Assembly: GCA_900498135.1 (NCBI GenBank)
Contig: LR026961.1
Span: 4,455,905 to 4,501,040, forward strand
DNA length: 45,136 bases
From: an uncultured Desulfatiglans sp.
GTDB lineage: Bacteria > Desulfobacterota > DSM-4660 > Desulfatiglandales > Desulfatiglandaceae
Direction of reading: 5' to 3'
The number at the start of each line of letters is the position of its first letter. The stretch's first letter is position 1. Under the pieces are notes generated by a model that was given only the letters and a program-made list of their open reading frames with translations, was not told where the DNA came from and made no database searches. Shown here piece after piece: positions 1 through 8,401 of the stretch. The position numbers and the translations under genes are program-made.

Positions 1-125
1 TCCGGAAATGGTCTTTTTGGCCAATCTCGGCGTCAATCTGCACGTTTGCTTGTGCGGCGACCTGCAGGTCGCCTCCGCGCAAACGCTTGATTTCCTTGAT
101 ATTGGCCAAAAAGACCATTTCCGGA
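1..125. repeat. Dispersed palindromic repeat, intact copy
   Basis: This copy is almost a complete inverted repeat. It opens with TCCGGAAATGGTCTTTTTGG and closes with the exact reverse complement, and the match extends to 25 bp on each side. An inner pair CGTTTGC/GCAAACG surrounds a perfect 16-bp palindrome, GCGACCTGCAGGTCGC, at 57-72. Transcribed in either direction it could fold into one long interrupted hairpin. Related copies lie at 3139-3270, 19236-19462 and 40825-41000, with decayed halves elsewhere. No transposase gene is present, so a non-autonomous or REP/MITE-like element is the natural reading. The window begins exactly at its edge, so the outer flank cannot be seen. Confidence 0.85.
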
Positions 126-454
126 TGGAAACTCATTGCGATGGCAGTGCCGAAGCCTCAGCACGAGCATGCTCATCGGAGGCAGACAAAATCTCAGCTG
201 CGACAATGTCATTTCAGCTTACCATGCCTTCATGACGACGGCAAGGCCGCCCCGGGATCAAGACGAAGGCGGGTTGTCCGAGGAAGCGGTTTCTGGTATG
301 ATCTATCCCATTCGGGTTTTTCATCGGCAGCGTACCCGGCATTCGACCCCTCGACGCGGATCGGTATCGTTCTTTCCAGAGGGAGGCTCCAGGGGCACAG
401 GGCGATGCGCACCGCCCAGGATCCACCCACCGCCCCCGGCAAAGGTGCTCAAAG
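126..454. other. Upstream region, no gene seen
   Basis: About 330 bases between the palindromic repeat and the antiporter start. Short frames cross it on both strands, but none has a recognisable product or a good start context. No convincing promoter or terminator was identified. Confidence 0.5.
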
Positions 455-1693
455 GTGATCACGAACCCCCTTCTATCGGTCGGGCTTCTTCTCCTCCTCT
501 GCTATCTCGGCGGTCGGCTCGCCAATCTCCTCCACGCACCCCGGGTGGGCGGATACCTTCTGACCGGGCTCCTGCTGGGCCCATCGGTTACGAACATCCT
601 CCCAGAGCCTTTGATTCGCGGCGAATTGCTCGTCCTGACCAAGGTTGGGATGTCCCTGATCGCCTTCTCGATCGGTGGAAGCCTGATTGTCGAACGCATC
701 CGGCGCCTCGGGAAAAGCATTCTCACGATCACGGCCTTTCAGGCCGCAGGCGGTTTCCTGGTGCCGGCCGCCTGTCTGCTCGGGGTGCTCCCCTTGCTCG
801 TCGCCCCGCCGGAAGCCGATCCGGGCTGGTCCAGGATGCAAGTCGCCATGGCCCTGTTGATCGGGGCCGTCTGCGTGGCGACCGCATCGGGGGCCGTCCT
901 CGGGGTCGTGAGTGAAATGCGGGCCACCGGCCCTTTCACCACGGCCCTTCTCAGCGTCATCGCGCTCAGCTACGGGCTGACGATCCTTCTGTTCACCCTT
1001 TCCGTCGCCTTCGCTCAGACTCTCACCGGACCGGAAGACGTCTCTCTCCCGGCCCTGCTCTCCAGGGCCGCCCTCCCCATCGCAAAATCCCTGCTGCTCG
1101 GCGGGGCAAGCGCCGTTCTGCTCCTTCAGATCGGCCGCCTCATCCAGCAACGCGAGGCTTACATGATGGTCGTTTTCGGCACCATCTTCAGCACGAGCGG
1201 CGTGGCGGACGCACTCGGCCTCTCCGGTCTCCTGGCCAACATGGTGGTTGGCTGTCTGATCGTCAATCTGGGGGGAAACAAGGAGTTTTTCAGGGCGGCC
1301 GAACAGATCGAGGAACCGGTTTTCAGCCTGTTCTTCGGGCTCGGAGGAGCGCACATGCAGCTTGGGGTGCTCCAATCGGCGGGTCCCCTGGCGCTCCTGA
1401 TCGTGGTCGCCCGCCTGGCCGGCAAGACAGCCGGGACGTGGTGCGGCGCTTCGATCGCGCGGGCGCCTGACCCGCTGCGGCGCTACCTCGGGCTTGCCCT
1501 TTCTCCGCAGGCGGGCTGGACCATCGGCCTCGTTCTGACCGCCGAAAACATCTTTCCCGTCTCGGAGATCGGCTCCATCCTGGTCAACGCGATCATCGGA
1601 TCGGTCATCATCAGCATGATCCTTTGCCTGCCCCTGGTCCGTTTCGCGCTTCTCAAAGCGGGCGAAACCTCTTATGACGGGAGAAAGACATGA
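455..1693 (+). CDS. Cation:proton antiporter, CPA2 (KefB/NapA-like) membrane domain
   Basis: A 412-residue polytopic inner-membrane protein with about a dozen hydrophobic segments and an N-terminal LLLLLCYLGGRLANLLHAPR followed by GYLLTGLLLGPS, which is typical of the Na+/H+ exchanger domain of monovalent cation:proton antiporters. It ends after the membrane domain and has no attached RCK/TrkA-N nucleotide-binding domain, unlike KefB or KefC. The start is a GTG at 455 preceded by AAAGGTG. Its stop overlaps the ATG of the CBS-domain gene (ATGA), so the two are translationally coupled, and the separate CBS protein may supply regulation. The transported ion (Na+ or K+) cannot be told from sequence alone. 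Confidence 0.85.
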   Translation: MITNPLLSVGLLLLLCYLGGRLANLLHAPRVGGYLLTGLLLGPSVTNILPEPLIRGELLVLTKVGMSLIAFSIGGSLIVERIRRLGKSILTITAFQAAGGFLVPAACLLGVLPLLVAPPEADPGWSRMQVAMALLIGAVCVATASGAVLGVVSEMRATGPFTTALLSVIALSYGLTILLFTLSVAFAQTLTGPEDVSLPALLSRAALPIAKSLLLGGASAVLLLQIGRLIQQREAYMMVVFGTIFSTSGVADALGLSGLLANMVVGCLIVNLGGNKEFFRAAEQIEEPVFSLFFGLGGAHMQLGVLQSAGPLALLIVVARLAGKTAGTWCGASIARAPDPLRRYLGLALSPQAGWTIGLVLTAENIFPVSEIGSILVNAIIGSVIISMILCLPLVRFALLKAGETSYDGRKT

Positions 1694-2115
1694 AGGTATC
1701 CGAGGCGCTCCAAACCATTGGCAACACGTCCTATCTGACAGTCGAGGAGGATTGCCCCCTCAAGGAGGTGGCGCGGAAGATCGCCGGTCTGGAGCAGGTC
1801 AGAGGACTCTACCTCGTGGACCCCGAAGGCCGGCTGAAGGGTTCTGTGTCACTCGGCGCCCTGATCCGCAGCATCATGGCCATCCGCCGCCCGCATTCGT
1901 TCACGCGGACCCTTTCCCTCATCACCGCCGAATCCGTATCGGACATTGCCGACAAGCACGTGATCTATGCCCTGGAAGACGACGATATCGAGGAAGTCCT
2001 CGAAAGAATGGCCGCCCACAACATCAAAGAGATCCCCGTCGTCGACCGGGAACGCCGGATCATCGGCAACGTGGGGATCCTCCCCCTTTGGAATCTGGTC
2101 GAATCCGCGGCTTGA
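1690..2115 (+). CDS. CBS-domain pair protein
   Basis: A 141-residue soluble protein made almost entirely of two CBS motifs. The first, around residues 20-60, contains VRGLYLVDPEGRLKGSVSL. The second, around residues 85-135, contains HNIKEIPVVDRERRIIGNVG. CBS pairs bind adenine nucleotides and commonly gate transporters or enzymes. The start overlaps the stop of the antiporter by four bases, so the protein is probably a regulatory partner of that transporter. The partnership is inferred from gene order only. Confidence 0.85.
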   Translation: MKVSEALQTIGNTSYLTVEEDCPLKEVARKIAGLEQVRGLYLVDPEGRLKGSVSLGALIRSIMAIRRPHSFTRTLSLITAESVSDIADKHVIYALEDDDIEEVLERMAAHNIKEIPVVDRERRIIGNVGILPLWNLVESAA

Positions 2116-2556
2116 TGCGCCCCGGACCGCGAAGGGCGCCCGCGTGGGAATCTCCACCAGCCATCTCCACCCGCCGCATGTTCTGCAAAGACACTCAAAC
2201 CAAACAATTTCAATCCCTTAAAAATAAAAATAGACGTCTTTCCAGGCATTCGAAGGGATTCGGCTGAATCATTTTTATTGCAATCATTTACCTTTTGTGC
2301 TGATATGCAATTCTAAGGTGTTTTACTGCTACCCTTCTTTCGCGCTACCAGCTATTCATTTGATTTTTTTCATGCTACGGAGGAATCGTCCGCATTTCGA
2401 GTCTTGCAGAGAGTTGTTTGTTTATTACCCCGAATCGATGATTGCACCTGATTCGATTCCGCATGACAAAGGACGCTTCTGATAGCCTGCAGGGCTTGGA
2501 ATTCAAGCCCTGTGGAGATCTTCGCTTTCAACCCGAATGTAATGAGGAAATCGAAA
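2116..2556. other. AT-rich intergenic region
   Basis: About 440 bases, clearly richer in A and T than the flanking genes. An 8-bp inverted repeat, AATCCCTT at 2212-2219 and AAGGGATT at 2253-2260, is followed by a T-rich stretch; it might help end the antiporter-CBS transcript, but the loop is long. A promoter for the next gene is likely here, yet no pair of hexamers is good enough to mark. Confidence 0.4.
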
Positions 2557-3009
2557 ATGTGGAAGATGCTTTGTCTTTTGGCCTGCACGGCCCTGATCAT
2601 CCCCCAGTTTTCCTGTGCAAACCCCCAACATGAATCGGAAAAATCCATGTCGACCGGGCCTTGTTCCTACCATTACTATGACGGCAAAGCCAAGATCGTG
2701 TCCATCGAACAGAGCAACGCACCCAAAGCAACCGGCGGCCCTTCATACCCTCAGTATGAAGTCAAATTCCTCTTCACCACCGATGAAACCTATGATCAAA
2801 CCTATGCGGATATGGTCAATCGGGAGCAATGGCTCACCCTGACCAACTCATGGCATCCAGGACCGGAGTTCATCCGGAAATACGGCATCGAAGTCGGGAA
2901 GACCTTCGACTGCAAGCTCGGCATCATTCAGAAAGGGGCCTGTACACCCGTCGTCTTCGAGTTTCCTGACATCAACCGCAGCGATTACTTCGAAAACACC
3001 CAACGGTAA
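2557..3009 (+). CDS. Small exported protein of unknown function
   Basis: A 150-residue product starting MWKMLCLLACTALIIPQFSC, a short charged end and hydrophobic core followed by a Cys at residue 20. It could be a lipoprotein (weak lipobox QFSC) or be cut by signal peptidase I just after. The ATG at 2557 is chosen because GAGGAA lies 7 bases upstream; an in-frame ATG at 2542 has no ribosome-binding site. The mature part carries no motif I recognise. It has scattered aromatic residues and a few cysteines (TFDCKLG, KGACTP), which suggests a small folded periplasmic domain. It stands alone, with no clear operon partner. Confidence 0.6.
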   Translation: MWKMLCLLACTALIIPQFSCANPQHESEKSMSTGPCSYHYYDGKAKIVSIEQSNAPKATGGPSYPQYEVKFLFTTDETYDQTYADMVNREQWLTLTNSWHPGPEFIRKYGIEVGKTFDCKLGIIQKGACTPVVFEFPDINRSDYFENTQR

Positions 3010-3410
3010 TCGCTTATGAGTTCATTCTCTTCTGGGCCTGCACCGGTTTTCGAATGGTTTTCACAGATGGAACGAGCATCGATCGAGCGTTTTTTTTCAC
3101 AGCGACGGGCCGGCAAACCTGTCGATCGATGCGTGTCCATCCGGAAATGCGGACTTTTTGCCGCTGTCGAGAGAAGCAGGCGTTTGCACGGAGGCGACCC
3201 ACAGGTCGCCCCACAGGCAACCCTGCAAATGGACCCCGAGATTGGCCGAAAAGACCGTTTCCCGGGGGGAAGCCGATCAGCCTGCCTGAGCGCGTTTCGC
3301 ACCCGGAGATGTTCAACCGTCACATCCCCGGTAAAAACCGCTGCAGGACGACCGTTGCTATAAGGGAGTTTCCAATCATTTGAGTCCTATTTTGATGGGG
3401 AGGTGCGACG
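3010..3410. other. Intergenic region carrying a decayed repeat
   Basis: The 400 bases between the small exported protein and the peptidase hold a degenerate copy of the palindromic repeat (3139-3270). The peptidase has a strong ribosome-binding site, GGGGAGGT, at its 3' edge. Small frames in both directions run through the repeat and are not believable genes. Confidence 0.5.
3139..3270. repeat. Dispersed palindromic repeat, degenerate full-length copy
   Basis: It lies in the opposite orientation to the copy at 1-125. ATCCGGAAATGC and a run of T open it, GGAGGCGACCCACAGGTCGCC replaces the central palindrome with mismatches, and ATTGGCCGAAAAGACCG closes it. The spacing of all blocks is kept although many bases differ, so this is an older copy of the same element. 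Confidence 0.75.
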
Positions 3411-4766
3411 ATGAACAATCGAAGAAAAAAACAAGGCCTTTTTTCGCTGACCGGTCTCGTCATCCTGGCCGTGTTGCTGATCCTTTCACCCAATCCCGCC
3501 TTTTCCGACGAAACCGTCGATGAAATCAACGCCGCCATCCAGGCGGCCGGCGCCAACTGGGTCGCCGCGGAAAACCCTGTCACGCGCATGTCCCCCGAAG
3601 AGCGCCGCAAGCTCCTGGGGGCCATGGAGGAGACGGCGGGCCCCGAGGCCGAGGCGGCGGCGGCTCCCCGGGGGGCTGCCCTCCCTACCCAGTTTGATTG
3701 GCGAAACGTAGGCGGGTCGAACTACGTCAGTTCGGTCAAGAATCAGGGGGGGTGCGGCTCCTGTTTCTGTTTTGCGCCGGTGGCCGCCCTCGAGTCCAAG
3801 TACATGATCACCAACAGTCTTCCCGGCTCCACCCTCGACCTCTCGGAGCAGATCGTCCTTTCCTGCAGTACCGCGGGTGACTGCAACGGAGGCTATGCCA
3901 GCACCGCTTCGGACTTCCTGAAAAACACCGGCACGGCGGTCGAATCCTGCTATCCCTACACCGCCACCAAAGGACCGTGCTCGAATGCCTGCACCAATTG
4001 GCAGGATGAAACCTATTACTTCACCTCTAGTTGGAGTTATGCGAACAGTGGTGAAGTCGCCACCTCCACCGAGATCAAGAACGCCATCTACAACAACGGC
4101 CCCGTGGTCGTGTGGTTCAAGGTCTACAGCGATTTTTACGGTTACAGCACCGGGGTTTACACCAAGACAAGCGGAACATATGAAGGCAACCACTTCGTTC
4201 TCGTCGTTGGCTGGAACGACTCGAACAGTTCCTTTATCTGCAAGAACAGCTGGGGGTCCTCCTGGGGAGGCCTTGGCGGGTATTTCAATATCGGCTACAG
4301 CCAGCTCGCCGGCGACGTGCAGTTCGGATACTGGACTTACCAGTATGGCAGCGCCTACGGCCCCACTGTCGACTGGTACGCCGCCTACCGGACCATGCTC
4401 CCTGTGCCCGGGGATCTCGCCCTCTTCCGCGCCTACCGCGACAAGGTGATGGAAGAAACCGCCTTCGGCCAGTTCTGCTCGGGCATGATTTACAACCAGG
4501 CGGACAACCTCCTGCGGGTGCTTTTGACCCACCCGAGGCTGCTGATCCAGGCCCGACAGCTCGTCAAGGCCAACCGCGCGGCTGTTCAAAACGTCGTACA
4601 GGGGGGCTTCGGTACGATCGAAAACACGGATGAGGTCATGGAGTTCATGGGTGACGTGGCGGATTGTTCACCCCTCGACCTGCGGGTCTTTCTCAACCAG
4701 CTTGAAACCCAGATGCAGCGTCATCGGGCTGCCGGCGAACCGTTCCTCGGCTTTTTCCTCGAATAG
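3411..4766 (+). CDS. Secreted papain-family (C1A) cysteine peptidase
   Basis: A 451-residue preproprotein. Residues 1-33 form a signal peptide (basic start, hydrophobic core, cleavage near AFS-DE). A propeptide follows, then the mature domain from about residue 97 (LPTQFDWRNVGG). The catalytic set is complete: Gln112 and Cys118 in NQGGCGSCFCF, His261 in EGNHFVLVVGW, and Asn279 in CKNSWGSSWGG. The usual CWAF after the nucleophile is CFCF here. About 120 residues after the protease domain, rich in Leu and Arg, match nothing I know and may be a second, helical domain. The start at 3411 has GGGGAGGT just upstream. Activity outside the cytoplasm is inferred from the signal peptide. Confidence 0.9.
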   Translation: MNNRRKKQGLFSLTGLVILAVLLILSPNPAFSDETVDEINAAIQAAGANWVAAENPVTRMSPEERRKLLGAMEETAGPEAEAAAAPRGAALPTQFDWRNVGGSNYVSSVKNQGGCGSCFCFAPVAALESKYMITNSLPGSTLDLSEQIVLSCSTAGDCNGGYASTASDFLKNTGTAVESCYPYTATKGPCSNACTNWQDETYYFTSSWSYANSGEVATSTEIKNAIYNNGPVVVWFKVYSDFYGYSTGVYTKTSGTYEGNHFVLVVGWNDSNSSFICKNSWGSSWGGLGGYFNIGYSQLAGDVQFGYWTYQYGSAYGPTVDWYAAYRTMLPVPGDLALFRAYRDKVMEETAFGQFCSGMIYNQADNLLRVLLTHPRLLIQARQLVKANRAAVQNVVQGGFGTIENTDEVMEFMGDVADCSPLDLRVFLNQLETQMQRHRAAGEPFLGFFLE

Positions 4767-4799
4767 CACTCGTTTTTGACCGACAGCAACAAGACAGGC

Positions 4800-4840
4800 G
4801 TGAAGACAAGGCCCGCCGCTCCATGGGGCCTTGCCTTCAC
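4800..4840 (+). terminator. Stem-loop after the C1A peptidase
   Basis: GTGAAGACAAGGCCC pairs with GGGCCTTGCCTTCAC across a short loop, giving a stem of about 15 bp with one mismatch, 34 bases after the peptidase stop. There is no long T tract behind it, so it may act as an inefficient terminator or protect the 3' end. Confidence 0.6.
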
Positions 4841-4928
4841 GGTTTCACGAATCCGTGCAATCGGATGGCGGTTTTCCCAGGGCGCCCCGCTTGGCATGAT
4901 TCTCCGTGCTTCTTGGTTGTTTTGCCGC

Positions 4929-4958
4929 TTGACAGAATCCCCGTCTTCGTCTTACACT
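4929..4958 (+). promoter_or_regulatory. Candidate sigma-70 promoter of the cobalamin cluster
   Basis: A perfect TTGACA at 4929-4934 is followed 18 bases later by TACACT at 4953-4958 (four of six matches to the -10 consensus), in a locally AT-rich stretch. It lies about 215 bases before the riboswitch core, so it would give a transcript with a long leader. Confidence 0.5.
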
Positions 4959-5164
4959 ATTCATTCAAATTAATTGCCACACTCGCTTCAATCCGGAAAG
5001 CGCGCCGATACGCCGTTGCCGGGCGGCACGGAGCCCGGAGACGGAGGGGCTGCCGTGAAATCCAGCCGGGTGTCCACCGTCTTTCCCTGAATAGATCGGC
5101 GTCGGTCTGTCTGGCCTTGAAGCGAGAACGGGTTCCTGATCCTTTTAGGAACGGGAAACCCACT

Positions 5165-5355
5165 CAAGGATGTTCAGGCGCCTTACGAGGCTTAATAGGG
5201 AACCCCGTGCGAATCGGGGATGGGCCCGCCGCTGTAACTCCGCTCCGCTGCAACGCAGGGAAACCTTTCAGCACGTTTGGACCACTGTTCCGCCTCAACC
5301 GGAATGGGAAGGTCGCTGGAAGGGCGGGGAAGTCAGAAGACCTGCCTGAATACGA
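5165..5355 (+). ncRNA. Cobalamin riboswitch (AdoCbl-type leader)
   Basis: Conserved B12 riboswitch blocks occur in order. TTCAGGC at 5173-5179 pairs with GCCTGAA at 5344-5350 to form the closing P1 stem. AATAGGGAACCCCGTGCGAATC is followed by the B12-box block GGGCCCGCCGCTGTAACT near 5222-5240. GTCAGAAGACCTGCCTGA completes the core. It leads into btuF through a terminator at 5414-5449. The expected behaviour is that bound cobalamin favours termination and shuts off the uptake cluster; this direction is known for the class and inferred here. Confidence 0.92.
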
Positions 5356-5413
5356 GGCTTAAGCCGCGACGGAAATACGGCTGTCTCTGGATCTCTCGGA
5401 TAAAAACAGGGCT

Positions 5414-5449
5414 ATCCCCGGATCGAAACGTGATTCGGGGATTTTTTTT
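5414..5449 (+). terminator. Riboswitch-linked intrinsic terminator
   Basis: ATCCCCG at 5414-5420 pairs with CGGGGAT at 5436-5442 and is followed directly by a run of eight T. It lies 8 bases before the btuF start, so read-through or termination here decides expression of the cluster. The right arm may also mask the weak ribosome-binding region of btuF. Confidence 0.88.
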
Positions 5450-5457
5450 GGCGTAAA

Positions 5458-6357
5458 ATGCTATCGAGCCGCAGCCTGTTCATCGGTTTGTTCATCCTGG
5501 TCGCCTTCATTGCAAGACCCGCGTCCGCCGCCGCGTTCCGCGACGCCATGGGCAGGACCGTCATCCTGGATGGACCGCCCCGTCGGATCGTCTCCCTCGC
5601 CCCCAGCATCACGGAGATCCTGTACTTCCTCGGTTTGGGCGAGCGGGTGGCCGGCGTCACCCAGTACAGCACCTACCCCCCTGCCGCCCTCGACAAACCC
5701 AAGGTCGGGAGCTACGTGAACCTGAACATCGAGCGGATCATCAGCCTCGCCCCGGACCTCGTCATCGCCACGGTGGACGGGAACAGCCGGAGCGTCGTCG
5801 ACACCCTCGAGGCCGCAGGCATCCAGGTCTTCACCACCAACCCCAGGAACCTATTCGAGGCCCTGGACACCATCGCGCTTCTCGGGCGGGTCTGCGGGGC
5901 CACCCGGGACGGGGCCGCCGCCGCCGAGGCCCTGAAGGTCCGCGCCGAAGACTTGGCGGAGCGGGTCCGCGCCCTGCCCCGCCCGAAGGTCTTCGTGCAG
6001 ATCAATCTGCGACCCATCATGACGGTCAACCGGGACACCTTCCTGAACGACCTCATCACCCTGGCGGGCGGCGCGAATCCCTTCAGCGAAGAACCCTTCG
6101 CCTACCCCAGGATCAGCCTCGAAGAGGTCATCCGCCAGCGGCCCGACGTCATCCTGGTCTCGTCCATGGACCGCGGGGGCCGGTTCGAAGAGGCCCGCCG
6201 GGAATGGCTTCGCCTGGAGGACATCCCCGCCGCCCGCAACGGCCGCGTGCACCTCATCGATTCGGACCTCGTCGACCGGCCGTCGCCCCGCATCGTAGAC
6301 GGCCTCGAAGAAGCGGCCCGGTTCATCCACCCGGAAATCCCCTGGGAGCGGCCATGA
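5458..6357 (+). CDS. btuF: Periplasmic cobalamin-binding protein BtuF
   Basis: A 299-residue helical-backbone substrate-binding protein of the vitamin B12/siderophore type. A signal peptide (MLSSRSLFIGLFILVAFIAR, cleavage after ASA) precedes a core with PPRRIVSLAPSITEILYFLG and GVTQYSTYPP, which are typical of BtuF. The protein captures cobalamin in the periplasm and hands it to BtuCD. It is the first gene after the riboswitch terminator. The ATG has only a weak Shine-Dalgarno (GGCG), but later Met codons would remove the signal peptide. Its stop overlaps the btuC start (ATGA). With the riboswitch, B12 is much more likely as ligand than an iron chelate. Confidence 0.92.
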   Translation: MLSSRSLFIGLFILVAFIARPASAAAFRDAMGRTVILDGPPRRIVSLAPSITEILYFLGLGERVAGVTQYSTYPPAALDKPKVGSYVNLNIERIISLAPDLVIATVDGNSRSVVDTLEAAGIQVFTTNPRNLFEALDTIALLGRVCGATRDGAAAAEALKVRAEDLAERVRALPRPKVFVQINLRPIMTVNRDTFLNDLITLAGGANPFSEEPFAYPRISLEEVIRQRPDVILVSSMDRGGRFEEARREWLRLEDIPAARNGRVHLIDSDLVDRPSPRIVDGLEEAARFIHPEIPWERP

Positions 6358-7376
6358 TCCTGCATCGACGGGTGACCCCCGGCAAAGTCGTTTTCATCTC
6401 CATGGTCATGACCGGCATCCTCGCGGGGGCGATTCTCTTTTCCCTCTGGCTCGGCACAGCCGACATCCCCTTTTCGGCGCTGTGCCGCACCCTCCTGGGA
6501 GAAAGCACCGGGGGCACGACCGAGTTGATCATCCTCAAGGTCCGCCTCCCCCGTGTCCTGCTCGCCGGTCTCGTCGGTTTCGCCCTCTCTCTTGGGGGCG
6601 CCGTCTTCCAGGCGCTCCTCCGCAACCCGCTCGCCGAGCCCTTCATCCTCGGGGTGTCTAGCGGGGCCGCCCTGGGGGCCATCATCGGGATCATGCTCGG
6701 CTTCAGCTTCCAGCTCGGCATCCCGGTTTTCTCGTTTGCAGGGGCGCTGGTGACCATCCTCCTGGTACTCCTCCTCGGAACCCGCAGGATGGGGATGGAG
6801 TCCTCGACCATCCTCCTCACCGGGGTGATCATCAACGCCTTTTTCACGGCCGTGATCATGTTCTTCGTCTCCACCTCCACGGACAGCCGGCTGCACACCA
6901 TGTTGTTCTGGCTTTACGGAGACCTGTCGCAGAGCCATTTCGGGCAATCCGCGCTCATCGCCCCGGTTGTGATCCTGGCAGCGGTCGTCCTCTACGGCTT
7001 CGGCCGGGATCTGAACCTCATGACCCTGGGAGACGAGGCGGCCTGCCACATGGGGGTGGATGTCGAACGGACGAAAATATACTGTTTTCTGCTGGTCTCC
7101 CTGATGATCGGGCTGGTCGTCTCCCTTTCGGGTCTGATCGGGTTCGTCGGCCTGATCGTACCCCATCTCGCGCGCATGGCGTTCGGCCCCGACCACCGGC
7201 TTCTCATCCCCGTTTCGGCGATCGGAGGAGCCGTCCTCCTGATCGTCTGCGACACCTTCGCGCGGTGGGTGGTCTCGCCGAGCGAACTGCCCGTCGGGGT
7301 CGTGACGGCCTTCCTGGGCGCACCTTTTTTCATGATCCTTCTGCGGACACGAGGCAGCCAATGGAACCGATCCTGA
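6354..7376 (+). CDS. btuC: Cobalamin ABC transporter permease BtuC
   Basis: A 340-residue inner-membrane permease of the FecCD/BtuC family with about ten hydrophobic spans. Diagnostic stretches are LRLPRVLLAGLVGFALSLGG-like near residue 65 (VRLPRVLLAGLVG), QALLRNPLAEPFILGVSSGA, and GLIGFVGLIVPHLAR near residue 265. The start at 6354 overlaps the btuF stop by four bases, showing translational coupling, and its 3' end overlaps btuD by 16 bases. It forms the membrane channel of the BtuCDF importer. Confidence 0.93.
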   Translation: MILHRRVTPGKVVFISMVMTGILAGAILFSLWLGTADIPFSALCRTLLGESTGGTTELIILKVRLPRVLLAGLVGFALSLGGAVFQALLRNPLAEPFILGVSSGAALGAIIGIMLGFSFQLGIPVFSFAGALVTILLVLLLGTRRMGMESSTILLTGVIINAFFTAVIMFFVSTSTDSRLHTMLFWLYGDLSQSHFGQSALIAPVVILAAVVLYGFGRDLNLMTLGDEAACHMGVDVERTKIYCFLLVSLMIGLVVSLSGLIGFVGLIVPHLARMAFGPDHRLLIPVSAIGGAVLLIVCDTFARWVVSPSELPVGVVTAFLGAPFFMILLRTRGSQWNRS

Positions 7377-8197
7377 CCCTCGAAACCGTGAGCTATCGCT
7401 ATGAGGACACCTGGGCGATCCAGGGGATCCGCCTGGAGATCGGCGCCCGTGAACTCGTGGGGATCCTCGGCCCGAACGGATCCGGCAAGAGCACCCTCTT
7501 GAAGATCATGGGCGGACTGCTCAAACCGGAGAGCGGCTCGGTGCTCTATGCCGGCAGGCCTGTCGCTGCGCTCAAACGCAGGGAACTCGCGCAAAAGATC
7601 GCCTTCGTCGCCCAGGAGCATTCCTTCCGTTTCTCATTCAGTGTACTGGAGGTCGTGCTGATGGGGCGCTCGCCGCACCTCAAACGCCTTCAGTTCGAGA
7701 GCGAACGGGATCTCGAGATCGCCCTGCAGGCCCTGCGCACCGTGGATGCCGAACGGCTCGCCACACGGTCGATCCATGAACTGTCGGGGGGCGAGAAGCA
7801 GCGCGTGCTGATTGCCAGGGCGCTCGCCCAGGATCCCGAGATCATCCTGCTGGACGAACCGACGGCCTTCCTGGACATCAAATACAAGATGGAGATCTTC
7901 GAGCTGATCTCTTCGCTCGTGCGGGACAAACATGTGAGCGTCGTGGCGGTCACGCACGACATCGACCTGGCGGCCCTTTACTGCAACCGCCTGGTCATCC
8001 TCGAAAACGGTCGTCTTTTCAGTGCGGGCACACCGGCCGAGGTGGTCACCTCTGAGGGCATCAGCGCCGCCTACGACTGCCGCGTGCTGGTGGATACAAA
8101 CCCTGCCACGGGCGCCCCGCGCGTGAGCCTGGTCGGCAGGGCGGGGTGCCGCACTGGAAGCCCGGCCTGCGTGGAGGCTCCATCGACAGCTTCTTGA
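7361..8197 (+). CDS. btuD: Cobalamin ABC transporter ATPase BtuD
   Basis: A 278-residue ATP-binding subunit. Walker A GPNGSGKST is at residues 37-45, the Q-loop AQEHSF near 87, the signature LSGGEKQRV near 142, Walker B IILLDEPTAFLD near 163 and the H-loop VAVTHD near 198. The ATG at 7361 lies inside the end of btuC, which is usual for this operon. The final 30 or so residues after the domain are low in conservation. The protein powers the BtuC channel from the cytoplasmic side. Confidence 0.93.
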   Translation: MEPILTLETVSYRYEDTWAIQGIRLEIGARELVGILGPNGSGKSTLLKIMGGLLKPESGSVLYAGRPVAALKRRELAQKIAFVAQEHSFRFSFSVLEVVLMGRSPHLKRLQFESERDLEIALQALRTVDAERLATRSIHELSGGEKQRVLIARALAQDPEIILLDEPTAFLDIKYKMEIFELISSLVRDKHVSVVAVTHDIDLAALYCNRLVILENGRLFSAGTPAEVVTSEGISAAYDCRVLVDTNPATGAPRVSLVGRAGCRTGSPACVEAPSTAS

Positions 8198-8211
8198 AAG
8201 ATCCCTTGCGT

Positions 8212-8338
8212 ACAGGCCGCTGAAAAACGGCCGGAGGCAAGGCCTGCAAAACCCCGTGCAAGGAAGCGCACCCATCAGGGCTTCCCCGTGGCACGGGACG
8301 AGCGTAACACAGCAGACGGGCGTTTTTCGACGGCCTGT
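8212..8338. repeat. Long nested inverted repeat between btuD and exbB
   Basis: ACAGGCCGCTGAAAAACG at 8212-8229 matches the reverse complement of 8321-8338 with two mismatches. Inside it, CCCGTGC (8253-8259) pairs with GCACGGG (8291-8297) and GGAAGC (8262-8267) with GCTTCC (8280-8285). The RNA could form a 127-base interrupted hairpin. It is unrelated to the element at 1-125. It may separate expression of the ABC importer from the TonB genes. Confidence 0.65.
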
Positions 8339-8401
8339 CAAAACCCCGTTTTCGGCCGCAGCAAACTCCCCGGACCGGAGACGCGCCGGGAGGTTCACTC
8401 T

